From assembly GCF_030345705.1 (NCBI RefSeq), contig NZ_JAUASW010000002.1, forward strand, positions 62,001-126,000: 64,000 nucleotides of DNA. Direction: 5' to 3'. The notes under the pieces were generated by a model. The model was not told the DNA's origin and did no database searches. It worked only from the letters and a program-made list of their open reading frames with translations. The DNA comes from Pelomonas sp. SE-A7 (GTDB lineage Bacteria > Pseudomonadota > Gammaproteobacteria > Burkholderiales > Burkholderiaceae_C). The first letter of the stretch is position 1. Each line of letters opens with the position of its first letter. Both the position numbers and the translations under genes were made by a program. Below are positions 42,500-51,639 of the stretch, piece by piece.

Positions 42500-43357
42500 T
42501 CAACCCTTGACGCCGCTGGACGTGGCGCCTTCGATGAAGTGCTTCTGGGCCGCGAAGAACACGGCGACCGAGGGGATCAGGGCCACGACCGAGATCGCGA
42601 TCACATTGGCCCATTCCACTTCCTCGGTGGCGCCTATGCTCATCTTCAGAGCCAGCGACACCGGGTATTTCTCGACCGAGGCCAGGTAGATCAAGGGGCC
42701 CATGAAGTCGTTCATGGTCCAGATGAACTGGAAGACGATCACCGAGATGATGGCCGGCTTGAGCATGGGCACGATGATGTGCCACAGCAGCTGCACCGAG
42801 TTGCAGCCGTCGATCTGGGCCGCCTCTTCCATGTCGCGCGGAATGCCGCGCAGGAACTGCACCAGCATGAAGACGAAGAAGGTGTCGGTGGCGAAGGCCG
42901 AGGGCACGACCAGGGGCAGGTAGGAGTCCAGCCAGCCCAGCTCGCGGAACATCAGGTACTGCGGCAGGCGCAGCACGATCAGCGGCAGCATCATGGTGCC
43001 GACCATGATGGAGAACATCAGCTTCTTGCCCCAGAACTCGAAGCGGGCGAAGGCATAGGCCACCAGCACGCAGGAGATCACCGTGACGATGATGCGCGGG
43101 ATGGTGATCAGGAAGCTGTTCAGGAAGTAGGTGGCGAAGGTGTATTCGGTGCTGGTCTTCCAGCCCTTGGCAAAGGCGCCGAAGTCAAACCTGCTGGGCC
43201 AGAAACCGACCTCGGTGAAGATCTCGGTGTTGCTCTTGAATGAAGCGCCGACCAGCCAGATCAGCGGATACAGCATCACCAGCGCCACCAGGCCCAGCGC
43301 GAGGTAGCGCAGCCATTTGTTGCCCTGGTCGCGGCCGAGGGTGAGGGGTTCGCTCAT
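42500..43357 (-). CDS. togN: ABC transporter permease, TogN-like (MsmG family)
   Basis: A 285-residue permease with six helices and the binding-protein-dependent transport signature EEAAQIDGCNSVQLLWHIIVPML (EAA loop), which docks on the ATPase. It belongs to the MalG/MsmG class. It starts MSEPLTLGRDQGNK, with its ATG overlapping the stop of the upstream permease gene by 1 nt. The partner genes show that it forms the translocation channel for oligogalacturonides in the inner membrane. Confidence 0.88.
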   Translation of the reverse strand: MSEPLTLGRDQGNKWLRYLALGLVALVMLYPLIWLVGASFKSNTEIFTEVGFWPSRFDFGAFAKGWKTSTEYTFATYFLNSFLITIPRIIVTVISCVLVAYAFARFEFWGKKLMFSIMVGTMMLPLIVLRLPQYLMFRELGWLDSYLPLVVPSAFATDTFFVFMLVQFLRGIPRDMEEAAQIDGCNSVQLLWHIIVPMLKPAIISVIVFQFIWTMNDFMGPLIYLASVEKYPVSLALKMSIGATEEVEWANVIAISVVALIPSVAVFFAAQKHFIEGATSSGVKG

Positions 43358-44241
43358 CACTTGTTCCCCTTCTCGCCCGAATAGAACACCCAGTACTTGC
43401 TGCTCCAGAACGAGATGCCGGCCAGGCCTGCCACCAGGGCGAACAACACCCAGCTCAGGGCCGCGCCATAGCCCAGGTTGAAGAAGCGGAAGCTCTGGTC
43501 GTAGATATAGAGAGCCAGCACATAGGTGGAGCTCAAGGGGCCGCCTTCGGTGATCAGGTAGGGGCCGTTGAATTCCTGGAAGGCCTGGACCATCTGCATG
43601 ATCATGTTGAAGAAGATCACCGGCGTGATCAGAGGCACGGTGATCTTCCAGAACTGCTGCCACTTGCTGGCGCCGTCGCATTCGGCCGCCTCATAGAGCG
43701 AGACCGAGACGTTCTGCAGCGCCGCCAGGAAGATCACCATGGCCGAGCCGAACTGCCAGGTGAACAGCAGCACGATGGTCCAGAGCGAGAAATGCTCGTC
43801 GGCCAGCCAGGGGATGGGATCCAGGCCCAGCTGGGTCAGGATCAGGTTGACCAGGCCGTTCTTGGAGAAGATGAAGCGCCACAGCACGGCCACCGCAATC
43901 GACCCGCCCAGAATGGAGGGCAGGTAGAAGGCCGAGCGGAAGAAGTTGATGCCGCGCAGCTTGAAGTTCAGCACATGGGCGATGAACAGCGCGAAGCCGA
44001 CGCGGAAGGGCACGGCCAGGATCGCGAAGGTCAGCGTCACGCCCAGCGACTTGCGGAACAGCGGGTCGCTGGCGACCAGTTCCTTGTAGTTGTCCAGCCC
44101 GATGAACTGGGGCGGATCGATCAGGTCGTACTGCGTGAAGCTCAGCGCCAGGCTGGCCACGAAGGGGAAGAGCTTGAACAACAGCACGCCCAGCACGAAA
44201 GGCAGGACGAACAGGAAGCCAAGCCGCTTGTTCTCATACAT
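43357..44241 (-). CDS. togM: ABC transporter permease, TogM-like (MsmF family)
   Basis: A 294-residue permease of the MalF/MsmF class: MYENKRLGFLFVLPFVLGVL, six helices, and the EAA-type loop YEAAECDGASKWQQFWKITV. It pairs with the following permease. kduD lies 78 nt upstream on the same strand, so importer and catabolic gene form one operon. Confidence 0.88.
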   Translation of the reverse strand: MYENKRLGFLFVLPFVLGVLLFKLFPFVASLALSFTQYDLIDPPQFIGLDNYKELVASDPLFRKSLGVTLTFAILAVPFRVGFALFIAHVLNFKLRGINFFRSAFYLPSILGGSIAVAVLWRFIFSKNGLVNLILTQLGLDPIPWLADEHFSLWTIVLLFTWQFGSAMVIFLAALQNVSVSLYEAAECDGASKWQQFWKITVPLITPVIFFNMIMQMVQAFQEFNGPYLITEGGPLSSTYVLALYIYDQSFRFFNLGYGAALSWVLFALVAGLAGISFWSSKYWVFYSGEKGNK

Positions 44242-44319
44242 GCACCGTGTCTCCGCGGCGAGTGGACGACCGGGGTTCTCTTTCGCCCTGGTTCGTCCAT
44301 GCAGGAATCAAAGGATCAA

Positions 44320-45081
44320 TCAGCGGGCCAGCCAGCCACCGTCTACGGCGATGGTGTAGCCGTTGACATAGTCCGAGGCCTTGGACGCCAGGAACACGAC
44401 CGGGCCGCCCAGGTCATCGGGCGTGCCCCAGCGGCCGGCCGGGATGCGCTCGAGGATGGCGGCGTTGCGGCCTTCGTCGGCCCGCAGCGCGGCCGTGTTG
44501 TTGGTCGCCATGTATCCCGGGGCGATGGCGTTCACATTGATGCCATGCTGGGCCCATTCATTGGCCATCAGCCGGGTGATGCCCATCACGCCGCTCTTGC
44601 TGGCCGTGTACGAGGGCACACGGATGCCGCCCTGGTACGACAGCATCGAGGCCACGTTGATGATCTTGCCGCCCGAGCCCTGGGCCAGAAAGCAGCGGGC
44701 CACGGCCTGCGAGAAGAAGAACACCGTCTTCAGGTTCAGGTCGATGACGTCGTCCCAGTCCTTCTCGCTGAACTTGATCGCATCCTCGCGGCGGATGATG
44801 CCGGCGTTGTTGACCAGGATGTCGACCCGGCCGCCGAAGGCCTTGGCCTGCTCAACCAGGCCTTCAAGGCAGCTGATGTCCGACAGGTTGGCGCGCAGGT
44901 CCAGGAAGCGGCGGCCCAGGGCCTCGACCTGCTGGCGGGTCTCGTCCGGTTCGGACACGTTGACGCCGACGATGTCGGCGCCGGCCTGGGCCAGCGCCCG
45001 GGCCATGCCCTGGCCGAGACCGGTATTGCAGCCGGTGACGATGGCCACGCGGCCCTGCAGATGGAAGTTGTCGAGTATCAC
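44320..45081 (-). CDS. kduD: 2-deoxy-D-gluconate 3-dehydrogenase KduD
   Basis: A 253-residue short-chain dehydrogenase. The NAD-binding motif is TGCNTGLGQGMA, the structural NNAG in DILVNNAGIIRREDAI, and the catalytic Ser-Tyr-Lys in ASMLSYQGG... and PSYTASKSG. NVSEPDET and NAIAPGYMATNNTAALR match KduD. It reduces 2,5-diketo-3-deoxygluconate to 2-keto-3-deoxygluconate with NADH in the pectin pathway. It is the first gene of the minus-strand run and is divergent from kdgF. Its isomerase partner kduI is not in the window. Confidence 0.92.
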   Translation of the reverse strand: MILDNFHLQGRVAIVTGCNTGLGQGMARALAQAGADIVGVNVSEPDETRQQVEALGRRFLDLRANLSDISCLEGLVEQAKAFGGRVDILVNNAGIIRREDAIKFSEKDWDDVIDLNLKTVFFFSQAVARCFLAQGSGGKIINVASMLSYQGGIRVPSYTASKSGVMGITRLMANEWAQHGINVNAIAPGYMATNNTAALRADEGRNAAILERIPAGRWGTPDDLGGPVVFLASKASDYVNGYTIAVDGGWLAR

Positions 45082-45288
45082 TTCAAAGCTCCGTTCAGCA
45101 CGATGTCGGCGGGCCCTGCGGCCCTGCCCTTGAAAACCTGGAACCGGCCGGCTCCGGAGGAGCTCGTGGCGGCATCCAAATTGCGGGATAACCCTTGATT
45201 CCTGGGCCGGGACTTGGCGGAAAAGGGCCCGAATTGCCGCTAGCCTAACGCCGCCCCAGCTTTTCCCGGAATTATGGTTTCAACTTAG

Positions 45289-45303
45289 TGAACCGTTGTT
45301 TCA
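45289..45303. promoter_or_regulatory. KdgR-type operator
   Basis: TGAACCGTTGTTTCA agrees with the enterobacterial KdgR core TGAAACA-N-TGTTTCA at 12 of 14 positions. It lies 97 nt before kdgF and 208 nt before kduD. A second imperfect palindrome, GGTTTCA-N5-GTGAACC (45276-45294), overlaps it. The site could control both divergent transcripts. It is a motif match, not proven binding. Confidence 0.65.
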
Positions 45304-45326
45304 AATCCGTTTGTTGGCGCTATAGT
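45296..45326 (+). promoter_or_regulatory. Probable kdgF promoter
   Basis: TATAGT (45321-45326) fits a -10 element (5/6). The expected -35 position coincides with TTGTTT (45296-45301), which is part of the KdgR-type palindrome, so bound repressor would block the polymerase. The spacer (19 nt) is long and the -35 match is weak. The rest of the 318-nt gap between kduD and kdgF contained no other feature. Confidence 0.4.
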
Positions 45327-45399
45327 AGTCACGAATCAATGTTCCACCAAGCCCTTTTTGCATGCGCTCAAGGGGCTGAGAGAAGTACGGAGACCCGGC

Positions 45400-45732
45400 A
45401 TGAGCCATTACTTCGACAACACCGCCACGCCCTGGACCGACCTGGGCGACGGCATACGCCGCAAGATCGTGGGCCACACGCCCGAGCTGATGTCGGTGCT
45501 GGTGCAGTTCGACAAGGGCGCCATTGGCACGCCGCATGCGCATGACGCGCATGACCAGATCGCCTTCTGCATCAGCGGCTCGTTCGAATGCGAGATCGGC
45601 GGCGTCAAGAAGACCATTCGCGCGGGCGACGCCTTCGTCGCCCCGCGCCTGACCATGCACGGCGTGATCGCCCTGGAACAGGACAGCACCCTGCTAGACC
45701 AGTTCTCGCCGCGCCGCGAGGACTACCTCTGA
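45400..45732 (+). CDS. kdgF: Cupin protein KdgF (uronate linearisation)
   Basis: A 110-residue single-domain cupin. The metal site is HAHDAHDQIAFCISGSFECE (H-x-H...E), followed by GDAFVAPRLTMHGVIAL with the last His. KdgF speeds opening of the 4,5-unsaturated galacturonate ring to the linear 5-keto-4-deoxyuronate. Other small cupins share the fold, so identity rests on size, motif and the surrounding pectin genes. It starts MSHYFDNTATPW at ATG 45400, the KdgR-type box is upstream, and the TonB receptor gene follows after 189 nt. Confidence 0.85.
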   Translation: MSHYFDNTATPWTDLGDGIRRKIVGHTPELMSVLVQFDKGAIGTPHAHDAHDQIAFCISGSFECEIGGVKKTIRAGDAFVAPRLTMHGVIALEQDSTLLDQFSPRREDYL

Positions 45733-45739
45733 TTCAGAA

Positions 45740-45768
45740 GCGCCGGCCGGCACTGCAGCCGCCGGCGC
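45740..45768 (+). terminator. GC hairpin after kdgF
   Basis: GCGCCGGC (45740-45747) and GCCGGCGC (45761-45768) form an 8-bp stem. No T run follows, so it may be a weak terminator or an mRNA-stabilising structure. Confidence 0.35.
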
Positions 45769-45921
45769 CTTGACTTGCGTGGCGCCCTGCGAGCGTCCTG
45801 ATTCATTCACTCACTGCAGCCGCAACCCGGGCGCACGACCCGGGACCACGGACCTGGTAAGCCGCATCGCGCCACAGCCCCCAGGGCGGCGCATGCACAA
45901 AGACACAACAGGAGACTGAGA

Positions 45922-48891
45922 ATGCAAAGATCCTTCCGGGCCCAGCCCCGCCTGAACAAGCTGGCCGCGTGCCTGCTGGGCTCCACCTCGCTGATGGCCG
46001 CCGCCCAGACGGCGCCCACGCCGCCCGCCGCTGCCGCCTCCAGCCCCGAGGCCAAGTCGCAGCAGCTCGAGACCGTGGTCGTCACCGGCCTGCGCGGCGC
46101 GCTGGAAAGCGCTTTGCGCAAGAAGCGCGACGAGACCGGCATCGTTGACGTGATCAAGGCCGAGGACATCGGCAAGTTCCCCGACACCAACCTGGCCGAA
46201 TCGCTGCAGCGCATCCCCGGCGTGGTGATCGACCGCGACGCCGGCGAAGGCCGCCAGATCACCGTGCGCGGCCTGGGTGGCGACTTCACCCGCACCCGCA
46301 TCAACGGCATCGAGGGCCAGACCTCCACCGGCGGCACCGACAGCTCCGGCGGCAGCAACAAGACCCGGACCATGGACTTCAACGTCTTCGCGTCCGAGCT
46401 GTTCAACAGCGTGACCCTGCGCAAGAGCTCGGCCGCCGAGGTGGACGAAGGTTCGCTGGGCGCCGTGGTCGACCTGCAGACCACCCGTCCGTTCGACCTC
46501 AAGGGCTTCACGCTCGCCGGTTCGCTCAAGGGCAGCTACAACGACCTGTCGGGCAAGACCACGCCGCGCGCGGCCTTCCTGATCTCCGACACGCTGTGGG
46601 ACCGCAAGGTCGGCTGGCTGCTGTCGGGTGCGTTCTCCAAGCGCAGCCTGCTGGAAGAAGGCTTCAGCACCGTGCGCTGGGACAACGGCGTGTCGTCGGG
46701 CGGTTGGTGCCCGCCGCAGGGCGCCACCATCGCCCCGGGAACCACCCTGCCCGCCGGTTCCACGGCCACCACCTGCGGTCCGGCCGCCCAGGGCGTGAAC
46801 CGCCTGCCCAACACGACGGACAACCAGGCCGCCTACCTGCTGGCCAGCAATGCCGCCAACTTCCATCCGCGCCTGCCCCGCTATGGTCGCCTGACCCATG
46901 AGCAGGACCGCATGGGCATCACCGGCTCGATCCAGGTGCGTCCGTCCGAGAACACCCTGGTCACCTTCGACATGCTGTACTCCAAGCTGAAGGCGACGCG
47001 CCAGGAAGACTTCCTGGAAGCGATCTCGTTCAGCCGCACGCTGGCCCAGGGCGGCAAGCCGCAGACCAGCGTGGTCGAGACCCAGTACGACGCCGCCGGC
47101 CGCCTGCTGTACGGCAAGTACAACGGCGTGGACGTGCGCGCCGAGTCGCGCTTCGACAAGCTCTCGACGGTCTACACCCAGCCGACCCTGACGCTGGAGC
47201 ATGACATCAGCGACAGCCTGAAGTTCACCGGCATCGCCGGCCGCGCTGACTCCAAGTTCAAGAACCCGATCCAGACCACGACCACGCTGGACGTGGCCAA
47301 CGTCAACGGCTACACGATCGATTTCCGCAACAGCGACCGCCTGCCCTCGATCACCTATCCGTTCGACCCGGCCACCACTGGCGGCAGCTCGTTCGGCATC
47401 CTGGGCGTGCCCACCGGCGGCGCCACGGCGCTGACCAACGGCACGGCCAGCGAGATCCGCATCCGTCCGCAGGGCACGAACAACCGCAACGATGTGCTCA
47501 ACCTGAACCTGGCCTGGGAAGTGGTCCCGGACAAGCTGACCATCAAGGGCGGCACCAGCTTCAAGAAGTACAGCTTCGAGTCCTACGAGTCGCGCCGCGC
47601 CGTCGAGACCATGTACGCGCCCCCCGCCGGCACGGCCCTGTCCAGCCTGACCACCATGGTCAGCGGCTTCGGCAAGGGCCAGAGCCTGCCGGCCGGCACG
47701 ATCACCTCGTGGGCCATCCCTGACCTGAATGCCATCGCCTCGCTGTACGACATCTACTGCAACTGCCTGAAGAGCGGCGCGGCTGGCGGCCCGGGCGACT
47801 TCACGCTGGCCTCGATCACCAACGGCAATGCCCGCGGCAACAACCGCGCCATCGTCGAGTACGACCGCGGCGCCTTCCTGCAGGCCGACTTCCGCACCCG
47901 CATGGGCGACGTGCCCATGCGCGGCAACATCGGTGCCCGCCTGGTCCGCACCGAAGTGATCGCCACCGGCTACCTGGCCACCGGCGGCGGCACTCCGGTC
48001 ACCGTCAGCAACCAGTACGAGGACATGCTGCCCTCGCTGAACCTGACCGCCGAGCTGAACCGCGAGCTGAACCTGCGCTTCGGAGCGGCCAAGGCCATGA
48101 CCCGCCCGCCGCTGCAGCTGATGAACCCGGGCGGCACGATCAGCACCACGGGCAACCTGAGCATCACCACCGGCAACCCCAACCTGTTGCCGTTCCGCTC
48201 CACCAACGTGGACCTGGGCATCGAGTGGTACTTCGCCAAGAACGCGCTGTTCGGCATCGGCGCTTTCTACAAGGACATCGATTCCTACATCCAGACCAGC
48301 GTGCAGACGGTCAAGTTCAACGACACCGGCCTGCCCAAGAGCCTGCTGCCGGCGAACTTCACCGGTGACGAGCAGTTCGCGCTGAGCTCCAGCTTCAACA
48401 CCCCGGGGGGCAAGCTCAAGGGCATCGAGCTGAACTACCAGCAGCCGTTCACCTTCCTGCCGGGCTTTGCCAAGAACTTCGGTGCCCTGCTGAACTACAC
48501 CTACGTGACCTCCAAGATCGCGTACTTCACCTCGGCCACCAGCACCGTGCCCATCCTGGACGACCTGGTCAACATGTCGCCTCGCGCCTGGAACGCTTCG
48601 CTGTACTACGACGACGGCACCTTCACCGCCCGGGTCTCGTACTCCAACCGCTCGACCTACCTGACCCGCGTGCCGGGCCAGAACAACAACGACGTGGAAG
48701 GCAAGAACGGCACCAAGAACGTGGACATGACCCTGTCGTACAAGGTCAACAAGCAGCTGGAGCTGACGCTGGAAGGCGTGAACCTGACCAACCAGGCCAA
48801 CGACCAGTTCATCAGCCGGGCCCGCAACAGCGTGGTGGTCAACAACGTGACCGGCCGCGAGTACATGGTGGGTGCGCGGTACAAGTTCTAA
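45922..48891 (+). CDS. TonB-dependent outer-membrane receptor
   Basis: The 989-residue receptor has a signal peptide (about residues 1-29, ending SLMAAAQ), and an Ala/Pro-rich stretch before the TonB box-like ETVVVTGLRGALESA. The plug domain (IKAEDIGKFPDTNLAESLQR through GLGGDFTRTRINGIEG) matches the TonB-dependent receptor subgroup with PDTNLAESLQRIPGV. The beta-barrel ends at residues YMVGARYKF, with the terminal Phe needed for outer-membrane assembly. Its place between kdgF and a CE12 esterase suggests uptake of oligogalacturonides across the outer membrane. Confidence 0.9.
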   Translation: MQRSFRAQPRLNKLAACLLGSTSLMAAAQTAPTPPAAAASSPEAKSQQLETVVVTGLRGALESALRKKRDETGIVDVIKAEDIGKFPDTNLAESLQRIPGVVIDRDAGEGRQITVRGLGGDFTRTRINGIEGQTSTGGTDSSGGSNKTRTMDFNVFASELFNSVTLRKSSAAEVDEGSLGAVVDLQTTRPFDLKGFTLAGSLKGSYNDLSGKTTPRAAFLISDTLWDRKVGWLLSGAFSKRSLLEEGFSTVRWDNGVSSGGWCPPQGATIAPGTTLPAGSTATTCGPAAQGVNRLPNTTDNQAAYLLASNAANFHPRLPRYGRLTHEQDRMGITGSIQVRPSENTLVTFDMLYSKLKATRQEDFLEAISFSRTLAQGGKPQTSVVETQYDAAGRLLYGKYNGVDVRAESRFDKLSTVYTQPTLTLEHDISDSLKFTGIAGRADSKFKNPIQTTTTLDVANVNGYTIDFRNSDRLPSITYPFDPATTGGSSFGILGVPTGGATALTNGTASEIRIRPQGTNNRNDVLNLNLAWEVVPDKLTIKGGTSFKKYSFESYESRRAVETMYAPPAGTALSSLTTMVSGFGKGQSLPAGTITSWAIPDLNAIASLYDIYCNCLKSGAAGGPGDFTLASITNGNARGNNRAIVEYDRGAFLQADFRTRMGDVPMRGNIGARLVRTEVIATGYLATGGGTPVTVSNQYEDMLPSLNLTAELNRELNLRFGAAKAMTRPPLQLMNPGGTISTTGNLSITTGNPNLLPFRSTNVDLGIEWYFAKNALFGIGAFYKDIDSYIQTSVQTVKFNDTGLPKSLLPANFTGDEQFALSSSFNTPGGKLKGIELNYQQPFTFLPGFAKNFGALLNYTYVTSKIAYFTSATSTVPILDDLVNMSPRAWNASLYYDDGTFTARVSYSNRSTYLTRVPGQNNNDVEGKNGTKNVDMTLSYKVNKQLELTLEGVNLTNQANDQFISRARNSVVVNNVTGREYMVGARYKF

Positions 48892-48902
48892 TTCGTTCCG
48901 CC

Positions 48903-48936
48903 AAGGGCCCTGATCGAAAGGTCAGGGCCTTTTTTC
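48903..48936 (+). terminator. Intrinsic terminator after the TonB receptor gene
   Basis: GGCCCTGA and TCAGGGCC (8-bp stem, 8-nt loop), extended by A-T pairs, are followed by TTTTTT. It separates the receptor gene from the esterase gene at 48952. Confidence 0.9.
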
Positions 48937-48951
48937 ATTGGGATCCTGACG

Positions 48952-49722
48952 ATGATGAAACGACTGCTGCTCCCGCTCGCCATGGCCGCCGCCTGCGCTG
49001 CGGCGCCAGCCCAGACCCTGGGCCTGCGCCTCATCCTCGTAGGCGACTCGACGATGGCGCCGCGCAGCGGCTATGGCAACGCGCTCTGCGAGCGCCTGCC
49101 GCTGCTGGCCTGCCTGAACCTGGCCCGCGGTGGCCGCAGCAGCAAGAGCTACCGCGCCGAGGGTCTGTGGAACAGCGTGACCACGCTGCTGCGCGAAGGC
49201 GGCCAGAAGGACCTGGTGCTGATCCAGTTCGGCCACAACGACCAGCCGGGCAAGCCCGGTCGCTCGACCGACCTCGCCACCGAGTTCCCGCCCAACCTCG
49301 CCGCCTATGTCGACGAGGTGCGCGCTGCAGGCGGCACGCCGGTGCTGCTGACGCCGCTGACCCGCCGCTCGTTCAAGGCCGGCCAATTGCAGAACGATCT
49401 GGGGCCCTGGGCCGACGCGATCCGCAAGGTGGCCGCCGACAAGGGCGTCCAAGTGCTGGACCTGAACGCACTCAGCGCCGCCGCCGTGCAAGCCATGGGC
49501 GAGGACGAGGCCGACACCCTGGCCCTGGCGCCCAAGCCCGCCGCTCTCGCCCCGGTCCCCACAGACCCCAACCAGGTCGAACCGCAAGGCCAGCCCAAGA
49601 GCCTGTTCGACCGCACCCACGTCGGGCCCAAGGGCGCGGCCCTGTTTGCCGACATCGTCCTGAAGGAGCTGCTGAAGCTCAGGCCGGAACTGCAGGCAGC
49701 GACCGGCGCCCGCGCTCAGTAG
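48952..49722 (+). CDS. CE12-type rhamnogalacturonan/pectin acetylesterase (SGNH)
   Basis: The 256-residue secreted esterase has a signal peptide (LLLPLAMAAACAAAPAQT) and the SGNH blocks: LVGDSTMAPRSGYG (nucleophile Ser), NLARGGRSSKSYRAEG, IQFGHNDQPGKPG and DRTHVGPKGAALFAD (catalytic Asp and His). This order with GGRSSKSY is that of CE12 rhamnogalacturonan acetylesterases. It removes acetyl groups that block pectin lyases. It is convergent with the hydrolase gene at 49716, which it overlaps by 7 nt. Confidence 0.88.
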   Translation: MMKRLLLPLAMAAACAAAPAQTLGLRLILVGDSTMAPRSGYGNALCERLPLLACLNLARGGRSSKSYRAEGLWNSVTTLLREGGQKDLVLIQFGHNDQPGKPGRSTDLATEFPPNLAAYVDEVRAAGGTPVLLTPLTRRSFKAGQLQNDLGPWADAIRKVAADKGVQVLDLNALSAAAVQAMGEDEADTLALAPKPAALAPVPTDPNQVEPQGQPKSLFDRTHVGPKGAALFADIVLKELLKLRPELQAATGARAQ

Positions 49723-50882
49723 GTCTTGATCTGGCGACGTTCCAGCCAGTTGAACGCCGCCTCCTGCTGCTGGGCCGTGAACTGGTGACCGCCCGGCCAC
49801 ATGCGGGTCTCCAGCCTGTACCCGGCGCTGTTCGCCACCCAGACCTCACGCAGCCTTGAAAAGGCCTCGGCCACGGCGGCCGGCGGGAACAGCAGGTCCT
49901 GCTCGCCGGCATAGAACAAGGCCGGCTTCGGTGCCGCCAGCGCGGCCACGTCGGGATAGTCCAGGTAGCGGGCCAGGCCGGGGTGCAGCATCGCAAACGC
50001 CGACTGGCCCTTGAGCTGGTTGTTGCCCGGGACCATCAGGCCCTGCAAGCCCGCCATCCAGTTGACGGCGATGCAGTAGCCCACGTCGTCGGACAGCGCC
50101 GCCAGCTGCCAGGCCCGCTGCGCGCCCATCGAGAAGCCGATGGCCGATACGCGAGAGCGGTCGACCTCGGGCCGCGTGGCCAGAAAGCGCGCCAGCCTCA
50201 GATCCTCGGTCGCGATCAGGGCGGCCCAGGAGAGGCCAAAGTTCAAGAGGTTGGCGGCGAGCGCCTGTTGCTGGTCGCGCCCGAAGCCGGGGCCGCTGCG
50301 ATCACTCCAGCCGAGGGCATCGGCGACCAGCACCAGATGGCCGCGTCGCGCCAGCTCATCGCCCGGAAAGCGGCCCGAGAAATAGCGATCGGCCCAGGCC
50401 TGCGCGGCCTGCTCTCGTGCGGCATCGCCCCAGGGCCGCACCAGCTTCTCCTTGCCGATGTCGAAGCGGGCGCCATGGTCGTGCAGCATCAGCGCGGCCG
50501 GGAACGGGCCGGCGCCCTTGGGCACCAGCATCAGCGCCGTGATCCGGGCGTACTTCGAGACGCTCAGCTCGATGCGGTGGGCCACATAGCTGCCGCGATC
50601 GATCTCATCCACAACGCGCGGCTCGAACGGGGTCGCATCCTCAGCCGGCAGCATCATCAGCTCGCGCGCCTTGGCCAGGCCCGCCGCCTGCCAGGCCTGC
50701 GGCCGGGCCTTGTCAGCCTCGGTCCACCCCAGGCTGAACTTCATCTCGCTGCGCAACTGCCCATGAAAGGCCGGCAGGCTGCCCTCGGGACCTACCAGAC
50801 CACCGGCCGCCTGCGGCGGGGCCGAGGCGCCGCCCGACATCAGGGACAGGAGCAGGACGGCGGCGAGAAGCGGCTTCAGCAT
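49716..50882 (-). CDS. Secreted alpha/beta-hydrolase, probable acetyl esterase
   Basis: A 388-residue hydrolase with a signal peptide (LLAAVLLLSLMSGGASA). The nucleophile elbow is AIGFSMGAQRAW. The acid is near LFYAGEQDLLFPP, and the histidine in MWPGGHQFTAQQQ. The long N-terminal part (WTEADKARPQAWQAAGLAKA) and central lid resemble Abhydrolase_7/acetyl-xylan-esterase-like proteins. By context it may remove esters from pectic side chains, but no direct evidence shows this. It is convergent with the CE12 gene. Confidence 0.75.
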   Translation of the reverse strand: MLKPLLAAVLLLSLMSGGASAPPQAAGGLVGPEGSLPAFHGQLRSEMKFSLGWTEADKARPQAWQAAGLAKARELMMLPAEDATPFEPRVVDEIDRGSYVAHRIELSVSKYARITALMLVPKGAGPFPAALMLHDHGARFDIGKEKLVRPWGDAAREQAAQAWADRYFSGRFPGDELARRGHLVLVADALGWSDRSGPGFGRDQQQALAANLLNFGLSWAALIATEDLRLARFLATRPEVDRSRVSAIGFSMGAQRAWQLAALSDDVGYCIAVNWMAGLQGLMVPGNNQLKGQSAFAMLHPGLARYLDYPDVAALAAPKPALFYAGEQDLLFPPAAVAEAFSRLREVWVANSAGYRLETRMWPGGHQFTAQQQEAAFNWLERRQIKTY

Positions 50883-50919
50883 GGCCGCCGATTATCCCGA
50901 TGGCCGCCGGTGCGCCGAC

Positions 50920-51630
50920 TCAGCGCTGCGGCCGCCAGGCCTCGTCGATCTCGTTGAAGATCGGCTGCTGGCCGGCATCGACCGGGTCCAGGCTGTAGGG
51001 CCCGTCGCCGCTGTGCTCGGCCCGGCTGGCCGGCACGAAGCGGCCCTGCTTCACATCGAAGACGTTGACCTCGCCGTCCTCGATCACGTAATGCCAGCCA
51101 TGCAGGCTGAGCCGGCCCTGCTCGACCCGCGAGCGCACCATCGGATAGTCCATCAGCCGTTCCAGCTGCAGCACGACCGAGCGTTCCTCGGTCCGGCGCA
51201 AGGCCTCGGGCGTGGGTTGTACCGGCAAGGTGGCCTCGCGCCCCAGCTCGAGCCAGGCCTTGAGGTTGGTGGCCTCCGGCGGCGGTTCGCCGTACAGCGC
51301 GCGAATGCCGCCGCAATGGCTGTGGCCGCAGACGATGATGTGCTTCACGTCGAGCGACAGCACGGCGAACTCGATGGCGGCGGCCGTGCCGTGATGACCG
51401 GCCGAACCATCGTAAGGAGGCACAAACGCCGCAACGTTGCGGACCAGGAAGAGTTCACCCGGCCCGGCCCCGGTCAGCAGATAGGGCACCAGGCGTGAGT
51501 CCGAACAGCCTATGAACAGCGTGGTCGGATGCTGGCCCTGCTCGACCAGGTCCTTGAAGCGGGATCGGTACTGCGGAAAGAAGTCCGTGTTGAACTTCCG
51601 CAGCCGATCCAGCAGTTCGTCGGCGGGCAT
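50920..51630 (-). CDS. Beta-type carbonic anhydrase
   Basis: A 236-residue enzyme interconverting CO2 and bicarbonate. The zinc and proton-shuttle motifs are LFIGCSDSRLVPYL and IVCGHSHCGGIRALYG, with the third His/Cys present. The start was placed at ATG 51630 (MPADELLDRL), because an AGGTG lies about 7 nt upstream. A GTG at 51637-51639 would add three residues and sits next to the parvulin gene's stop codon. It follows the nar operon closely and may be co-transcribed, supplying bicarbonate at low CO2. Confidence 0.9.
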   Translation of the reverse strand: MPADELLDRLRKFNTDFFPQYRSRFKDLVEQGQHPTTLFIGCSDSRLVPYLLTGAGPGELFLVRNVAAFVPPYDGSAGHHGTAAAIEFAVLSLDVKHIIVCGHSHCGGIRALYGEPPPEATNLKAWLELGREATLPVQPTPEALRRTEERSVVLQLERLMDYPMVRSRVEQGRLSLHGWHYVIEDGEVNVFDVKQGRFVPASRAEHSGDGPYSLDPVDAGQQPIFNEIDEAWRPQR

Positions 51631-51639
51631 GAGCGACAC

